Counted from the first letter of the stretch, positions 22,341 to 32,335 are shown. The stretch: 64,000 nt of DNA from Diphasiastrum complanatum (GCA_029204225.1 CM055092.1:43758433-43822432), one strand, 5' to 3'. Notes: generated by a model not told the origin, from the letters alone. Numbers and translations: made by a program.

Positions 22341-22940
22341 ATGACTTGCAAAAATTGATGAAGTTAGCATGCTCCAAATCGTAAAGACTCCATGAATGGA
22401 ACTAGATTAGCTTATGAATTTGAGGAAACGGGATAAATCTAACAAGAAACAACTATTGAAAATGCATGTGGGCTTTTGGAATCAAGCTAATCACAAATTT
22501 TTCTATGGTACAATTTGAGATTGGTAGTGAGTAGATATTTTGCAAGGCTTTTTCTTTGGAACCAACTACCAGTCCAAAGTTTTTTATTCAGTTAATAAAT
22601 TTCTTCCTTTGCTATAACGATAAGAAAACTATTTATTCAATATGCTATAGCTTGTCCAAAAGCACCATGTTACTAATATCCTACCGAGGAGGTGGAATGA
22701 ATAGTGAGCAACTGGATTTGAGAAGGTGGTGATGTCCCTTGAGAATGTGGAGGTTGGCATGGCTTAGCAAGAGGTGAGACAGAAATGATGAAAATGCATG
22801 TGGGCTTAGCTCGTTCTTGGGCAAACATAATAAACAAAAAACCATGCAAATCTACTTATTGCTAATATAATGAAAGTTAGATTAAACTCCACACACTACT
22901 TTGATCTGAAACAAAATATCCATTTGAAGGAGGACTTTGG
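22341..22940. other. Intergenic DNA without recognised features
   Basis: AT-rich; no coding motif or repeat recognised. Confidence 0.5.
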
Positions 22941-22955
22941 ATCAAGGTAAAGATT

Positions 22956-23250
22956 TTGCCAGCTTTATGGGCGCAAATAGGAGCATTGTCAAGAAAAAAC
23001 ATTTTTCTTGGCAACATTACTTGCCAACGAGCAATGTTGTTAGGCAAAATGATTTTGCCTAGCAGTGTTGTCATGCACAAAAATGGCTTGCCAGCATTGC
23101 TCGTTGGCAGTGAGCAATGCTACCAGGCACAAGAAGGTTGCTTGGTAGCACTAATTTGTACTGGCTGCCAACCAAAATTTTGTTGCTTGGCCAAACTGCT
23201 CGCTGATGAGCAATGCTACCAAATAAATTCTTTTTGCTGGTAGTGCTCCT
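22956..23250. repeat. Cluster of overlapping inverted repeats (hairpin-forming)
   Basis: A near-perfect palindrome at 23041-23061 has 10-bp arms TAGGCAAAAT/ATTTTGCCTA around one base. GCATTGCTC (23094-23102) pairs with GAGCAATGC (23112-23120). TGCTACCAGGCA (23118-23129) pairs with TGCTTGGTAGCA (23139-23150) with one mismatch. GAGCAATG recurs at least three times across the block. The arms overlap, so alternative hairpins compete. The block ends about 100 bp past the phytocyanin stop codon, on that gene's 3' side. Confidence 0.8.
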
Positions 23251-23352
23251 ACATATGAAGTTATACAAAATCCTTCAGCTGATTGTCTACTAGAGCCTCA
23301 GTTTCATTCTTACTGAAAACAAATTGACTAAAATGCAAGTTGACTGTTGAAG

Positions 23353-24051
23353 CTAGACCCCGTTATGAGGCTCGAGTGCGAACACAGCGAATCTCATGTT
23401 TCCTAATTTGCAATGTGGACCAATTCCGCAAGCAAAGTTGTATTGCTTGGAATCTGTCAAATTGAATCGAAAGCCCTTGATCCCTTGAGTAATGTTTCCT
23501 ACTTGAATAGCCTTGCTGAAGTTGCAGCTGCTAACAAGCTGATAATCTTCTGAAATCAACACACTGTGAGGAATACTTACGTTACCAATTGTTTTGTTGT
23601 GGTAGTAGAAGACTGGACACACAAGACAGTTCAAAATGTCAGAAGTCATGCTAACTTTCCATGAATTTCTTCTTTAAGCATTCAATTGCACTATCAAGAC
23701 GTAAAATGAAAGGTTTGAGGGATCATGACAAATTATTTTCTTACACTATTGCAACTGTAGCTAATTGTACTAGTATCATTATGGGTCATTATCTACAAAA
23801 TCCTTGATCATCAACCAAAACAAGCTCTTGGATAGATGGCGGATAGTACTGACTCTACCTAGAGCATCGCCCATGAAGAAAGGTGCATTCTTTTGAGCCC
23901 AAGTGGTGTAGTTGACTCCATATTGCCAGCCTAATTTGCCTCCTACTGTGATATTTCGCGGCGTGAGTTGTGCTCCCGATCCTGCAAACTGGAGCACGAG
24001 AGCCAGCATCACAAGCAGAGTCACTGAAAGCCCATCAGCTACCATAGCCAT
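23353..24051 (-). CDS. Phytocyanin (secreted type-1 blue copper protein), two exons
   Basis: Exon 1 is 23859-24051 and exon 2 is 23353-23612; the 246-bp intron has GT (donor CTAG/GTAGAG) and AG (TGTCCAG) ends, and the joined frame gives 150 residues. Residues 1 to about 28 are a signal peptide with a hydrophobic core (VTLLVMLALVLQF). The plastocyanin-like domain follows, with VGG..GW and NYTTWA. All four expected copper ligands are visible: H80, C126, H131 and M137, and C94/C132 can make the conserved disulfide. The axial Met suggests a plantacyanin/uclacyanin rather than a stellacyanin. Spacing H131-M137 is one longer than the usual five. There are several N-glycosylation motifs. No Pro/Ser-rich tail or GPI signal follows the domain, so the product is probably apoplastic and soluble. 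Phytocyanins carry electrons; their partners here are unknown. Confidence 0.93.
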
Positions 24052-24130
24052 GCTGATCTATCAGCCAACGATGAGCAATTCAAAATAAAGGAAAAAGGGA
24101 GATAAGAGTAAAAAATGGCCCATATTTTTT

Positions 24131-24138
24131 TATTTATA
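24131..24138 (-). promoter_or_regulatory. TATA box of the phytocyanin gene
   Basis: The minus strand reads TATAAATA 80 bp upstream of the ATG, which predicts a start site near 24100 and a 5' UTR of about 50 bases. Position and sequence are canonical; not tested. Confidence 0.65.
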
Positions 24139-24142
24139 GAGC

Positions 24143-24174
<32 letters not shown>

Positions 24175-24184
24175 GAGAGAGAGA
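24139..24184 (-). repeat. (CT)n tract just upstream of the phytocyanin TATA box
   Basis: On the plus strand a GA repeat broken by two C bases; on the gene strand a CT repeat immediately upstream of the TATA box. GA/CT tracts near plant core promoters are bound by BPC/GAGA-type proteins, so a promoter role is plausible but inferred. Confidence 0.85.
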
Positions 24185-24513
24185 TGAGAGCCCCACCCAA
24201 TTTGCCATAGAAGAGGCACACATCACATGTGGGAAGATTTGACCCGGCTCAACTTGGCGGTGCTACCTTACCCATATTGTGTTTGAGAATTTGCACATTA
24301 CCTCAGATCTTAGCTGCACCCAAAATTTCATGGGAACTAAGATTTTGCGGGCACCCTATTTTGCACATGCCAAAGAACCACACAAGAAAGGGAACCATTT
24401 TTCTTTTTATCAGGTTGTGCTTATGGCATAATATCCCAAGTTGTCCGGGTGCACGTCGCTCATTGATCCCCAAGCTTCTCAACTTAATTCTTAAAAAAAG
24501 AAAAAAAGTGTAT

Positions 24514-24580
24514 GGATGAGGGCACACCGGGCTCAAACACCTGACGTACCACCAAGACGCGAGGGCCCCCACCCTCATCC
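24514..24580 (-). ncRNA. tRNA-like Pol III unit or SINE head
   Basis: The ends are perfect 9-bp inverted repeats (GGATGAGGG / CCCTCATCC), like an extended acceptor stem, around a 49-base interior. On the minus strand the interior contains GTGTTTGAGCCCGG, close to a tRNA B box, next to the 3' arm. A run of seven T follows 7 bases beyond the end (24507-24501), as for Pol III termination. The A box is weak. It is not a canonical tRNA; a tRNA-derived SINE remnant is the likeliest reading. Confidence 0.45.
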
Positions 24581-24959
24581 AATAGTTAAGAAGGATGAGC
24601 TTATTCCTCATCATGAATGTAGCTGCAAGCACGTCCCCATCTTCATTAAGTGGTGTAGAAAATGGATCTGTGTAATTTGCACTGCCACTATTGTGGTAGT
24701 GTTGGACCGACCCTTCCATCCAGCAATGGAAGGAGCAACAGTGGAAGGGCAAGGAGAGATGGGGAGAAGAAGGCGGAGTGGTGGAGTTCCTTCCAGCACC
24801 ACCGTTGGATGGTGTCTACACCATCACTAACTTGTCAATGATGGTGCAAAATATGTTGATCCATAGAAAACAACATCAAAGAGAAAATCTCATGATACTA
24901 CTTCATGTTGTGTCCTACCCTACCCTGCACCCTTAGCCGTAATGAGGAACGATTTTGTA
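24581..24959. other. Intergenic DNA, nothing recognised
   Basis: Overlapping frames on both strands show no family motif. Confidence 0.4.
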
Positions 24960-25330
24960 GATAAGCAATTGTTTGCACTGATTCGGCTCAATAGACGTTA
25001 CCTAATCTGTGAGCTTTCATCATACTCCTTAGACACTTAACAATTGAACAGTTTTTCCGCTCGGCTACATCGTTTTATTATGGTGTGTATGTTGCTATAA
25101 GCTATCATTGAATTCCTTCTTGTTGACAAAAAAGTTCAGACTCATTGAAATTGATTCTCCAACCTTGTTTGTTCTTAAAGCTTCTATCCTCTTTCTAGTT
25201 TGAGTTTCCACGAAGTTTTTGAAATCAACAAAGTGATTGAATGCATATAACTTCTTCTTCAAGGTTCATTACCACATCCCCTCCATTGACATAAATCAAA
25301 AGGCATTTTAAGGATGCCCCTAAAGTTCAA
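24960..25330 (-). pseudogene. Copia integrase relic
   Basis: Read on the minus strand, pieces AFNHFVDFKNFVETQT.KRIEALRTN..GESIS and then VAERKN..IVKCLRSMMKAH are recognisable. They correspond to the second catalytic Asp region and the GVAERKNRT motif with the catalytic Glu of copia integrases. The second catalytic Asp is replaced (RTN for R(S/T)D). A frameshift lies between them. No flanking LTR was found. Confidence 0.75.
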
Positions 25331-26100
25331 GCCTTAATCCTAATGGTGAATATCTTCAATTTCTCAAAAAGTATGAAGGTCACTGAATTTCTAAAAGAAA
25401 AGTTTATGTTTCATCTAATACCCAATATGTAGTGTAGATACTAGACTGTAAATACTACAAGTAAACAAAAGCAAGAGAGTCTCTTTGCTGAATTATTGAT
25501 GGTAATAAAATTTTAGGTGGTAGAAAATTTGATAGTATTTCAACAACAATAAAAAAAATTACATTTAGATCTAGCCAATTTCAAAAATCCATAATTTCAA
25601 ACCACAAGATATAGTGCCAATTCCATAGTTTGCTTGTTTTTATTTGTCGATTTCTTACGAGCATTGTCATCTACTTTCCCATATTTGAGCTCAGACAACA
25701 CAAGTGCCAAATGATGATGCTAGAAGAAAAAAACAACAAAAGTTGGTGAGTGTAGCAACATGAATATATGCATGGCCACATGCCCACTGCACAACCTCGC
25801 ATCCCTCAATTCTCCTTGTTTCCACCACATATGTCACTCACTAAAACGTATCTCTCACCACCTACTTTTTGGCTTAGTGTGTACACTTTACCACAAACTT
25901 TATACTTCTAGGTACGGCTGTTGAGGTAGAAGACAAGAGAATCTGAGCACATAGAATCAAGTTATAGTATGGCTTGTGTAGGCCTTAGTAATCTCAATTC
26001 CTTCCTCATATACACCAAGTTGATTTTGCTATTATACTAGTGTTGGGGACTTGTGAATAGATGTATATACACGTACACATAGGTATACATATATACAAGA
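25331..26100. other. Intergenic AT-rich DNA, nothing recognised
   Basis: No coding motif, RNA gene or clear repeat seen. Confidence 0.4.
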
Positions 26101-26139
26101 GATCACATTGTCAATCTTGATTGCAATGGCCCACCTAAA

Positions 26140-26330
26140 TCCAAGGGTGGTGTATGTAGAGAGATTTTACTTCCACCCTCGCAAGCTCCCATCACTTTGA
26201 TGAGAGCATAATTGTGACTTGTGGACCCACCCTGATACAAAGGTGGTGAAGGCTTGGTGGATCATGAAGAAATTTTGCTTCCACCTAACAAGCAAGCCCC
26301 TAGCACCTTGGATGAGGCCCAAACCAAGAC
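26140..26330 (+). repeat. Diverged duplication
   Basis: AGGGTGGTG ... GAGATTTTACTTCCACCCTCGCAAGCTCCCATCACTTTGATGAG is followed about 110 bp later by AAGGTGGTG ... GAAATTTTGCTTCCACCTAACAAGCAAGCCCCTAGCACCTTGGATGAG in the same order (shown as shared blocks, not continuous sequence). Confidence 0.6.
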
Positions 26331-26380
26331 TATCATGCACTTATGGTTAGCAATACACTCTCCCCATATATGACTACCTA

Positions 26381-26530
26381 GTTTAGGTAATGTGGTGGTG
26401 GGCTCCCACAGTTATTTTGTAGAGGGAGAGCTTATGGTTCCTATTGTATGATTGTGTAATGGTTTAGATACTGTGGTGGTGGGCTCCCACAATTATTCTA
26501 TAGTAGGAGAGCCTATGGTTCCTATTGTAT
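26381..26530 (+). repeat. Tandem duplication with an 81-bp period
   Basis: GTTTAG.TA.TGTGGTGGTG, GGCTCCCACA.TTATT and TATGGTTCCTATTGTAT occur in the same order from 26381 and from 26462. About 90% alike by eye. Confidence 0.85.
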
Positions 26531-27530
26531 ACTACCAAGTGAAAGCATGAAATGAATATTCAAGCATGCTTTGCGTGAATGCTTGCTATTCTCATCAATT
26601 TGAGTTAATGTCTATTGTTTTTTATTTTAATAGTCATGTGTGAGTTGTAGTTTCATTTATTTTTACTTCCAATAACATCTGAGCGAATGGTGTCTTGCAA
26701 AGTCTATTGTCGTTCTCATCAATAACATATATGCAAATTGATATAAGAGGACAACAATGTATTGAAGAAAACAATTCAAGAATCTCTTTATGTTTACAAT
26801 AATCATCCTTGATTACATTGGACTCTCGATTACCTAACATTGGGCTTAAAAAGAACATGGCATCAAATGACAAGTTTTCGAATTCCCTTGTCCAAAAGAA
26901 TTTGTTAACACTTTCTATAAATTGATTTTTAAAATCTCTAGGAAGGTTAATAACGGAGGCTCATGAGTGTTGGGTTTTTATGCTATCTAGGGAATCCATT
27001 AAAATTTAAACACTAATTACTTTCATTGTGACTTGAATTTGTTAGCTCTTTTGATGGTATAAAAAACCAACTACTTCCTTATACAAATCTATGCCAGGTC
27101 CTTGGATGCTTTGCAAGCCTACTCCTTAAGCTCCTCTTTTACCTATGACTTCTTGCTAGTTGAGCATCACATTGTGAGAGGATCAAAGTATGTCATTTCT
27201 AAATTCATGAACATGTTTTAAGATGAGAAGAGTCATAACTTCTGTGAAGGATGGAGTGTTGAGCTCCATGGGTCATAATTTGTTAAAAAAGTGTCGCGGT
27301 ATGTCATGGTTATATTAAATGAGTTTTTCAATCATAGAGGGGCCTCAAAGTTGCCCTATAGGAGGGGTGGTTCTACATGCAGGTAGGGGAATAACTCATG
27401 CTTAGTCATTGAAGGATGTGGCATGTGTTGAATTTCATGCATGTGGGACAACCCAAAAGTGTGTTTGGTCTCTTAAAATGTGGGTGATTGCACAATAGAT
27501 CAAACATAGATTGAATTCCAAGATCTATCT
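26531..27530. other. Intergenic DNA, nothing recognised
   Basis: AT-rich, no coding motif recognised. Confidence 0.4.
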
Positions 27531-27879
27531 TGTTGTCTTGGATGTTGATGCCAACTGATAAAATAAATTCCTATTAAAAGATCTCGGATTACTTGGAGAA
27601 CAAATATTAAAGAGCTGCTTATGATGAGAGTATCAGAGTAGGTGTCTTAGACAACCGTTCAAATAAAATGAGAAAATTATTAGGCGTCTAAGACAACCAT
27701 GCAATTCATTGATCTTGATATTCTAATATAAAGGAATGTAATTACAATTAGGCATCAAGGAAAACCATACATTTCCTTGTCCGTGACATTGCGGAAGAAG
27801 AGTGAGAGCTACTTAACATTCAACAAGAATGTAAGGAAATGGAACAATAGCGAATCTGTATATTAGTGTTGTAAAAACA
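27531..27879 (-). mobile_element. Truncated inverted copy of the element C LTR
   Basis: This is the reverse complement of 31986-32335, the 3' part of the LTR in front of element C. Shared blocks include the terminal CATCCAAG.CAACA, TTGGCATCAA, GTCTTAGACGCCTAAT and CATTCTTGTTGAATGTTAAG. The match stops at about 27879, where the left arm of the long inverted duplication begins. Confidence 0.9.
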
Positions 27880-27882
27880 TAC

Positions 27883-29310
27883 CATGACATACATTATTGC
27901 ACCTGTTAGTGAGTGCTATGGAATATTTTCCATTTCAACCTATTGGGCAATGTCATTAAGAAACATATCTTTTGACACTTCGAGACTAGGATCCATAGAA
28001 GAATTCAAAAAGATTTGCATCCATCCATGTCATAATTTTCTATAATGCTTTATAGATGTTTGTGTTGGTCAAGAAAAGTTTATTCTTTCCTTTTTCGAAA
28101 TTTTTTATTCTAAGGCAATAATGTGCTCCAACATTTGTCATTTCAAACTCTGATGATAGTTCTCTTTTTTAGCTCTATTCAAATTTTGTAGCTTTGTTAA
28201 CTAGAAAATTGTCTACGAATACATTATTTTTGTATGGGATTTTAAAAATTATCTTGAATTTAACTTCTTGCTGATTGTCCCAACTACTCTGATCTTGTTG
28301 AAATCCTTTGCATTTTATGCAAATTTAAAATATCCTCTCATCAAGCCACTATGAATATGAAACTATGGAGTTTGGCAGATTTCTTGAGTTGTAACTTCTG
28401 AAGATTCTCGTGACCACATAGTAAACTTGATCGTGCTCACTCTTTTGCATATTATGGACTAGATAATTTGTGATTAGAGGAATACTGGAGGGATATAATG
28501 ACAAGTCCTCACATTTAGCTATGGCAACGACAAGACGAGAGGATGAGCCATTATTTCCTACAATGTGTTAATAAAGACACATTGTTAAGCCGTGTGCGTT
28601 TCAATAAAATCTTACTCAAAGTAGGTTAGGTCCACAAATGTTATTGGATGACATAAATTTTTATTAAGTTCTATCCTTGTTTTTTGAAGATTTTATCCAT
28701 AAGCGATTCTTATTTATAGGGCTGAGCCAATTAGATTTGTAGATCAAAATTAGGTCATGTCATTATGCCATAGGTAATAGTGGTCTGAAACTCAATCTCA
28801 ACTGTCCATTTATGTAAGACGTGAGCTGATGCGACTCTTATATGTCATCATCTTGTCAATCCTCAATTGTGGTCCAAAGAATTAACTTGCCAATAATATT
28901 TATAACTGGTAGAGGTGTAAACATTATCTCTTTCATTAACACTGGCATAGGTATTTTATTTTGTTTGTTTTGTCTTTATGGCCACATGTAAGAAAAAATT
29001 ACATGAGCACAAAATGGACAACATGGAAAGTGGCGAGAATGCCCGTATTATTAGTTATGCCTTGAAATTCCATGCAAGGCAAGTTGGAAGTCTGTGCTCA
29101 AGCCCAATTCCATTCCATTCAGAGATAAAAATTCTTTTGACTACTGTTAGAACGAAGTCTTAATAACTTCTAGAATCATTATGTCAATATGTATGCATTC
29201 ATCTATAGTGATGGATCTTATATGCAATGCAACATTTGATGTTATTAATTTTGAATTGTTGATGACTTGGTCCGCTTTATTGCATCATTAAATGAGGGTG
29301 GGGCCTTGTG
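27883..29310 (-). repeat. Left arm of a long inverted duplication
   Basis: Reverse-complement similarity to 36785-38338 runs through the whole segment with small indels. Landmarks: ACCATG.CATA.ATTA.TGCACC at the outer end; ATTGGGCAATG; CATAATATGCAAA; GTCATTATGCCATAGGTAAT; GGCCACATGTA; GCACAAAATGGACAACATGG; and GGATCTTATATGC / AACATTTGATGTTAT near the inner end. The outer 350 bp contain a minus-strand copia RT relic of the element E family. Confidence 0.88.
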
Positions 29311-29845
29311 CAAAATACTCTCCTTGGTTGTATGGTGGTGGGCCCATGAATGCCATGGCATCTATACCTTGTCTAGATGGTAGCGTCATGGATGTATGCT
29401 GGTATTATCAACTCATGGATACTTCTTGGTTGAGTCAAGGTGGGCCCATGAATGCCATAACATCTATACCTTGTCTAGATCCCAACGCCATGGATATTTG
29501 TCAGTATTATCAACTCATGGATGCTTCTTTCAACCTATGGGATCACATAAAAGGCGAAGCCCAAAAAAGAGTAAGAAACACCAACTCAGCGCCTCCTCTG
29601 TGAATGCAAAGTTGAAGTTAAGAGTAAGTAATTTACAGAGCGGGCTCTCAACTATCTTCCCAAGACGGCAGAAAGAGGTAAAAATTATTTCACTTGCAAT
29701 AGTTTGTGAGAACAAAATCTTGAGAATTGTTCCTTGAAAATGAAAATGTGATGCATTCATGTATGATGATGGATCTTATATGCAATTAAGCATTTGATAT
29801 AGTCAATTTTGAATTGCTGATGACTTGATCCATGTTAGTGCATAG
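29193..29845 (+). repeat. Direct copies of the inner arm end flanking the first 102-bp array
   Basis: The roughly 95-bp stretch 29193-29290 (GTATGCATTCAT ... TGATGGATCTTATATGCAAT ... TTTTGAATTGTTGATGACTT) recurs at 29749-29845 in the same orientation. The second copy ends just upstream of the Gnk2-like gene. Confidence 0.85.
29337..29530 (+). repeat. 102-bp tandem repeat, two units
   Basis: GGGCCCATGAATGCCAT starts at 29340 and at 29442, exactly 102 bases apart. Each unit also has CATCTATACCTTGTCTAGAT, GTATTATCAACTCATGGAT and CTTCTT in order. Because 102 is 34 codons, one frame stays open across units and repeats the peptide pattern GGPMNA..SIPCLD...MD.C.YYQLMD. The same unit occurs at 35496-36010. 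Confidence 0.93.
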
Positions 29846-29879
29846 GAGCTGAGTGGAGCAAGCTGCTGCAAGGTACTTC

Positions 29880-30320
29880 ATGGCAACACATCCAATCGGC
29901 CTCCTGATGGTAACCTTTCTTTTCATAACGCAGCTTCATCCAGGCGTACTCAGTAAGCATTTCGTTTTCAATCCGGTTGTTTTATGCAACGGCAGCGTAA
30001 TTAACCCGAGGGATCCTATCATCCCATCCATCAGCCAATTACAAAACCAGCTCAGCCAACAAACCGGACCCGAGAACAGCCCAAACCAACAACCACTCTG
30101 GTTGACCCCCTCGGTAACAATATACGGAGAGGCGAGCTGCTACGTGAGCAACGACGTCTCTCAAGACTGTCTTACTATCCTCCCTCGTCTCTGGAGTGCC
30201 ATAGATGATGTGTGCCGCGTGTTCACAGTCCCTCAAGTCCAAGTCCAAGTCCAAGCTGGAGGCCAAGCTGAACAAGCGGGGTGGGGCAAAGTGCGTTATG
30301 AGCTTTACGGTTTCTTTTAA
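29880..30320 (+). CDS. Secreted Gnk2/DUF26-like protein lacking one disulfide pair
   Basis: I start at the ATG at 29880; the frame is open upstream without another ATG nearby. 146 residues: a signal peptide (about 1-25, core GLLMVTFLFITQL) and one Gnk2-homologous (DUF26, stress-antifungal) domain. Family landmarks are CN at 36-37, the YGEASC block (C87), C97, C112, and the ending VRYELYGFF. Canonical domains have six Cys in three disulfides. Here the third Cys of the C-x8-C-x2-C motif is I100 and the last Cys (before RYE) is also absent, and those two are bonded to each other in ginkbilobin-2. The C87-C97 spacing is nine rather than eight. A (CAAGTC)n microsatellite encodes the VQVQVQ run at about 120-125. 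No introns needed. Family members are antifungal or sugar-binding; function here is not shown. It may be a diverged gene or an early pseudogene. Confidence 0.7.
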   Translation: MATHPIGLLMVTFLFITQLHPGVLSKHFVFNPVVLCNGSVINPRDPIIPSISQLQNQLSQQTGPENSPNQQPLWLTPSVTIYGEASCYVSNDVSQDCLTILPRLWSAIDDVCRVFTVPQVQVQVQAGGQAEQAGWGKVRYELYGFF

Positions 30321-30627
30321 GCAATTTCTGACAATGAGTGTGCATAAATAGATGCACGTTGATTTTATGAGGGGTGAAGAGTCAAGACTCACAGTTTCTG
30401 AGCAAACAGTGACACATTAGTTATGCTCTTAATTAAATGCTGTAGCAATAACTGCTTAAACTATATGAATAAAGTGCAGCACTATCTTCCGCCTAGTGTC
30501 GAAGCAAAAATTTGGTGTATATCTGTCTACATGAGCTGATGTATGCACTAGACTCTGATGTCTTCCACTTATATGAAGCTGCCGATGGATTACCTTTCTC
30601 GTGGAGTGTTTGCGCATTTACTTACTT

Positions 30628-30942
30628 CATTACTTTTACTTATACCAACGGGGTTGGCTCAGTTGGTTGGCTTGGCATCCAAAGTTTCTTTGGTCCCAGG
30701 TTTGAACCTCCCCTTGGAAACCAAGAAGCATTACTTTTACTTACCCAACGGGGTTGTCTTAGTTGGTTAGCTTGACATCCAAAGTTTCTTTGGTCTCAGG
30801 TTCGAGCCTCCCCTTGGAAACCAAGAAGCATTACTTTTACTTACCCAACGGGGTTGGCTCAACTGGTTAGCTTGGCATCCAAAGTTTCTTTGGTCCCAGG
30901 TTTGAGCCTCCCCTTGGAAACCAAGAAGCGTTACTTTTACTT
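30628..30942 (+). repeat. Three tandem tRNA-like (SINE-head) units, exactly 100 bp each
   Basis: Units start at 30628, 30728 and 30828, with a partial fourth from 30928. Each has GGGGTTG.CT.A.. at the position of a tRNA 5' end with a Pol III A box (TGGCTCAGTTGG at 30655-30666 in unit 1) and a B box 33 bases on (30699-30709, 30799-30809, 30899-30909). Unit 2 has the perfect B box GGTTCGAGCCT. A CCAAAG/CTTTGG stem takes the anticodon-arm place and CCCC can pair with the opening GGGG. The T stem is poor, so these are tRNA-derived sequences rather than working tRNAs. No downstream T run terminates each unit. Confidence 0.75.
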
Positions 30943-31900
30943 TGAGTGGTCTTGTATATTGTATTATTTAATTGATTGTTGTAAGGCGAGGGCAAAATTT
31001 CACATGCAAGTGTGTGTGATCAAAATATTATCACTTGATGGCTTACAATTCTAAATTTTTATCTTCAAGAACATAAGTTTTCGAGAGTTACCATGATATA
31101 CACGATTATTACATGTCATTCTAACTTCAAAACAATATAAAACTATTGATACTTCAAATTTCAAAAATATTCCTCACACTCGCGAGTCGCAACCACACTC
31201 CAGTTTCCCGTTTGTTTCTAGTTTCAGAATTTAGAAATAAAGCATAAAGCATTGGCCTGGGGATGAATTTTGCACAGGCATTAACGCATTGTTTGCTTGA
31301 TCCTGGATAAATACGCAGAATAATATATAACAAGGAAATGAAAGAGCTTGAGAGATTGAAGTACATTGAGGGGCTTTTGATAGGGATGCAAGTATCACAA
31401 GGCTGTCTGAAACATGCTTTCAGGAGCTTGAAACTAATTAGTGAATTCTCTCTCAAGAGGGTGATGGAGAGAATTCTCGAATTTTTATTGTCATTTTATA
31501 CTTGAAAGAATAGAGCTTATGAGGAGGAGCATTCTTAGCTTATTGAGCTTGTGTGACTATGTGAGTCTTGTGTAAACTTTAATTCATAGAGCCTAAGCAT
31601 AGTAAGCTGACGACACCCTGCAGAAATACATAGGATTCCAAGTACAGACTGTCTACGTCTTCATGCTCCAATAATAACTGTTCTAATTAGTCAGTTAATC
31701 AACTATTAAGCGATCTTGTAAATGCAAAGATAGAATAATGCAAGATCTTCCAGTTGCTATATATGTAAATGAGCGACTGAAGGAAGAGATAGAGATTCAA
31801 AAGTTGATTTGTCAGATGATACATGAGATATACGGAGGTCTACGACCAAAATTGGTCTTTCAGTAGCTGACTCCTCAGAGTTAGTGATCATAGAGAGAGA
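30943..31900. other. Intergenic DNA between the tRNA-like array and element C
   Basis: No coding motif recognised. Part of it may be the 5' portion of the element C LTR, whose start I could not place. Confidence 0.35.
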
Positions 31901-32335
31901 GTAAATATTCAGAGTGATAGTTGTTGTCTTGTTTCTGTTAGTAGGATCACGCGCTTATCAGCGCTATTGTTTTGTGGTCTGATCGTTGTTTTTACAACAC
32001 TAATATACAGATTCGCTATTGTTCCATTTCCTTACATTCTTGTTGAATGTTAAGTAACTCTCACTCTTCTTCTGCAATGTCATGGACAAGGAAATTTATG
32101 GCTGTCCTTGATGTCTAATTGTAATTACATTCCTTTATATTAGAATATCAGGATCAGTGAACTGCATGGCTGTCTTAGACGCCTAATAGTTTTCACAATT
32201 TATCTGAACGGTTGTCTAAGACACCTACTCCGATACTCTCATCAGAAGCAACTCTTTAATATCCGTTCTCCAAGTAATCTGAGATCCTTTAATAGGAATT
32301 TATTTTATCAGTTGGCATCAACATCCAAGCCAACA
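31901..32335 (+). mobile_element. 5' LTR of copia element C (3' part; start not placed)
   Basis: The end ...CATCCAAGCCAACA at 32335 lies three bases before a copia primer-binding site. About 350 bp of it recur inverted at 27531-27879. A GCGCT-TATC-AGCGC hairpin is near 31953-31966. Confidence 0.7.

Noticed and set aside
23779-24051. The 90-codon frame at the phytocyanin start as a complete protein
   Set aside because: It reads through the intron. The GT at 23857-23858 and AG at 23613-23614 join to exon 2 in frame and give the complete copper-binding domain.
29337-29530. CRISPR array for the regularly spaced repeats (also 35496-36010)
   Set aside because: Units are 102 bp with no spacers and the organism is a plant; these are ordinary tandem repeats.
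29853-29879. An upstream GTG start for the Gnk2-like protein
   Set aside because: Plant nuclear genes start at ATG; the ATG at 29880 directly precedes a good signal peptide.
30512-30775. Protein frames across the 100-bp array
   Set aside because: The array has Pol III boxes and a tRNA-like layout, and the frames lack any motif; 100 is not a multiple of three, so no peptide repeat is preserved.
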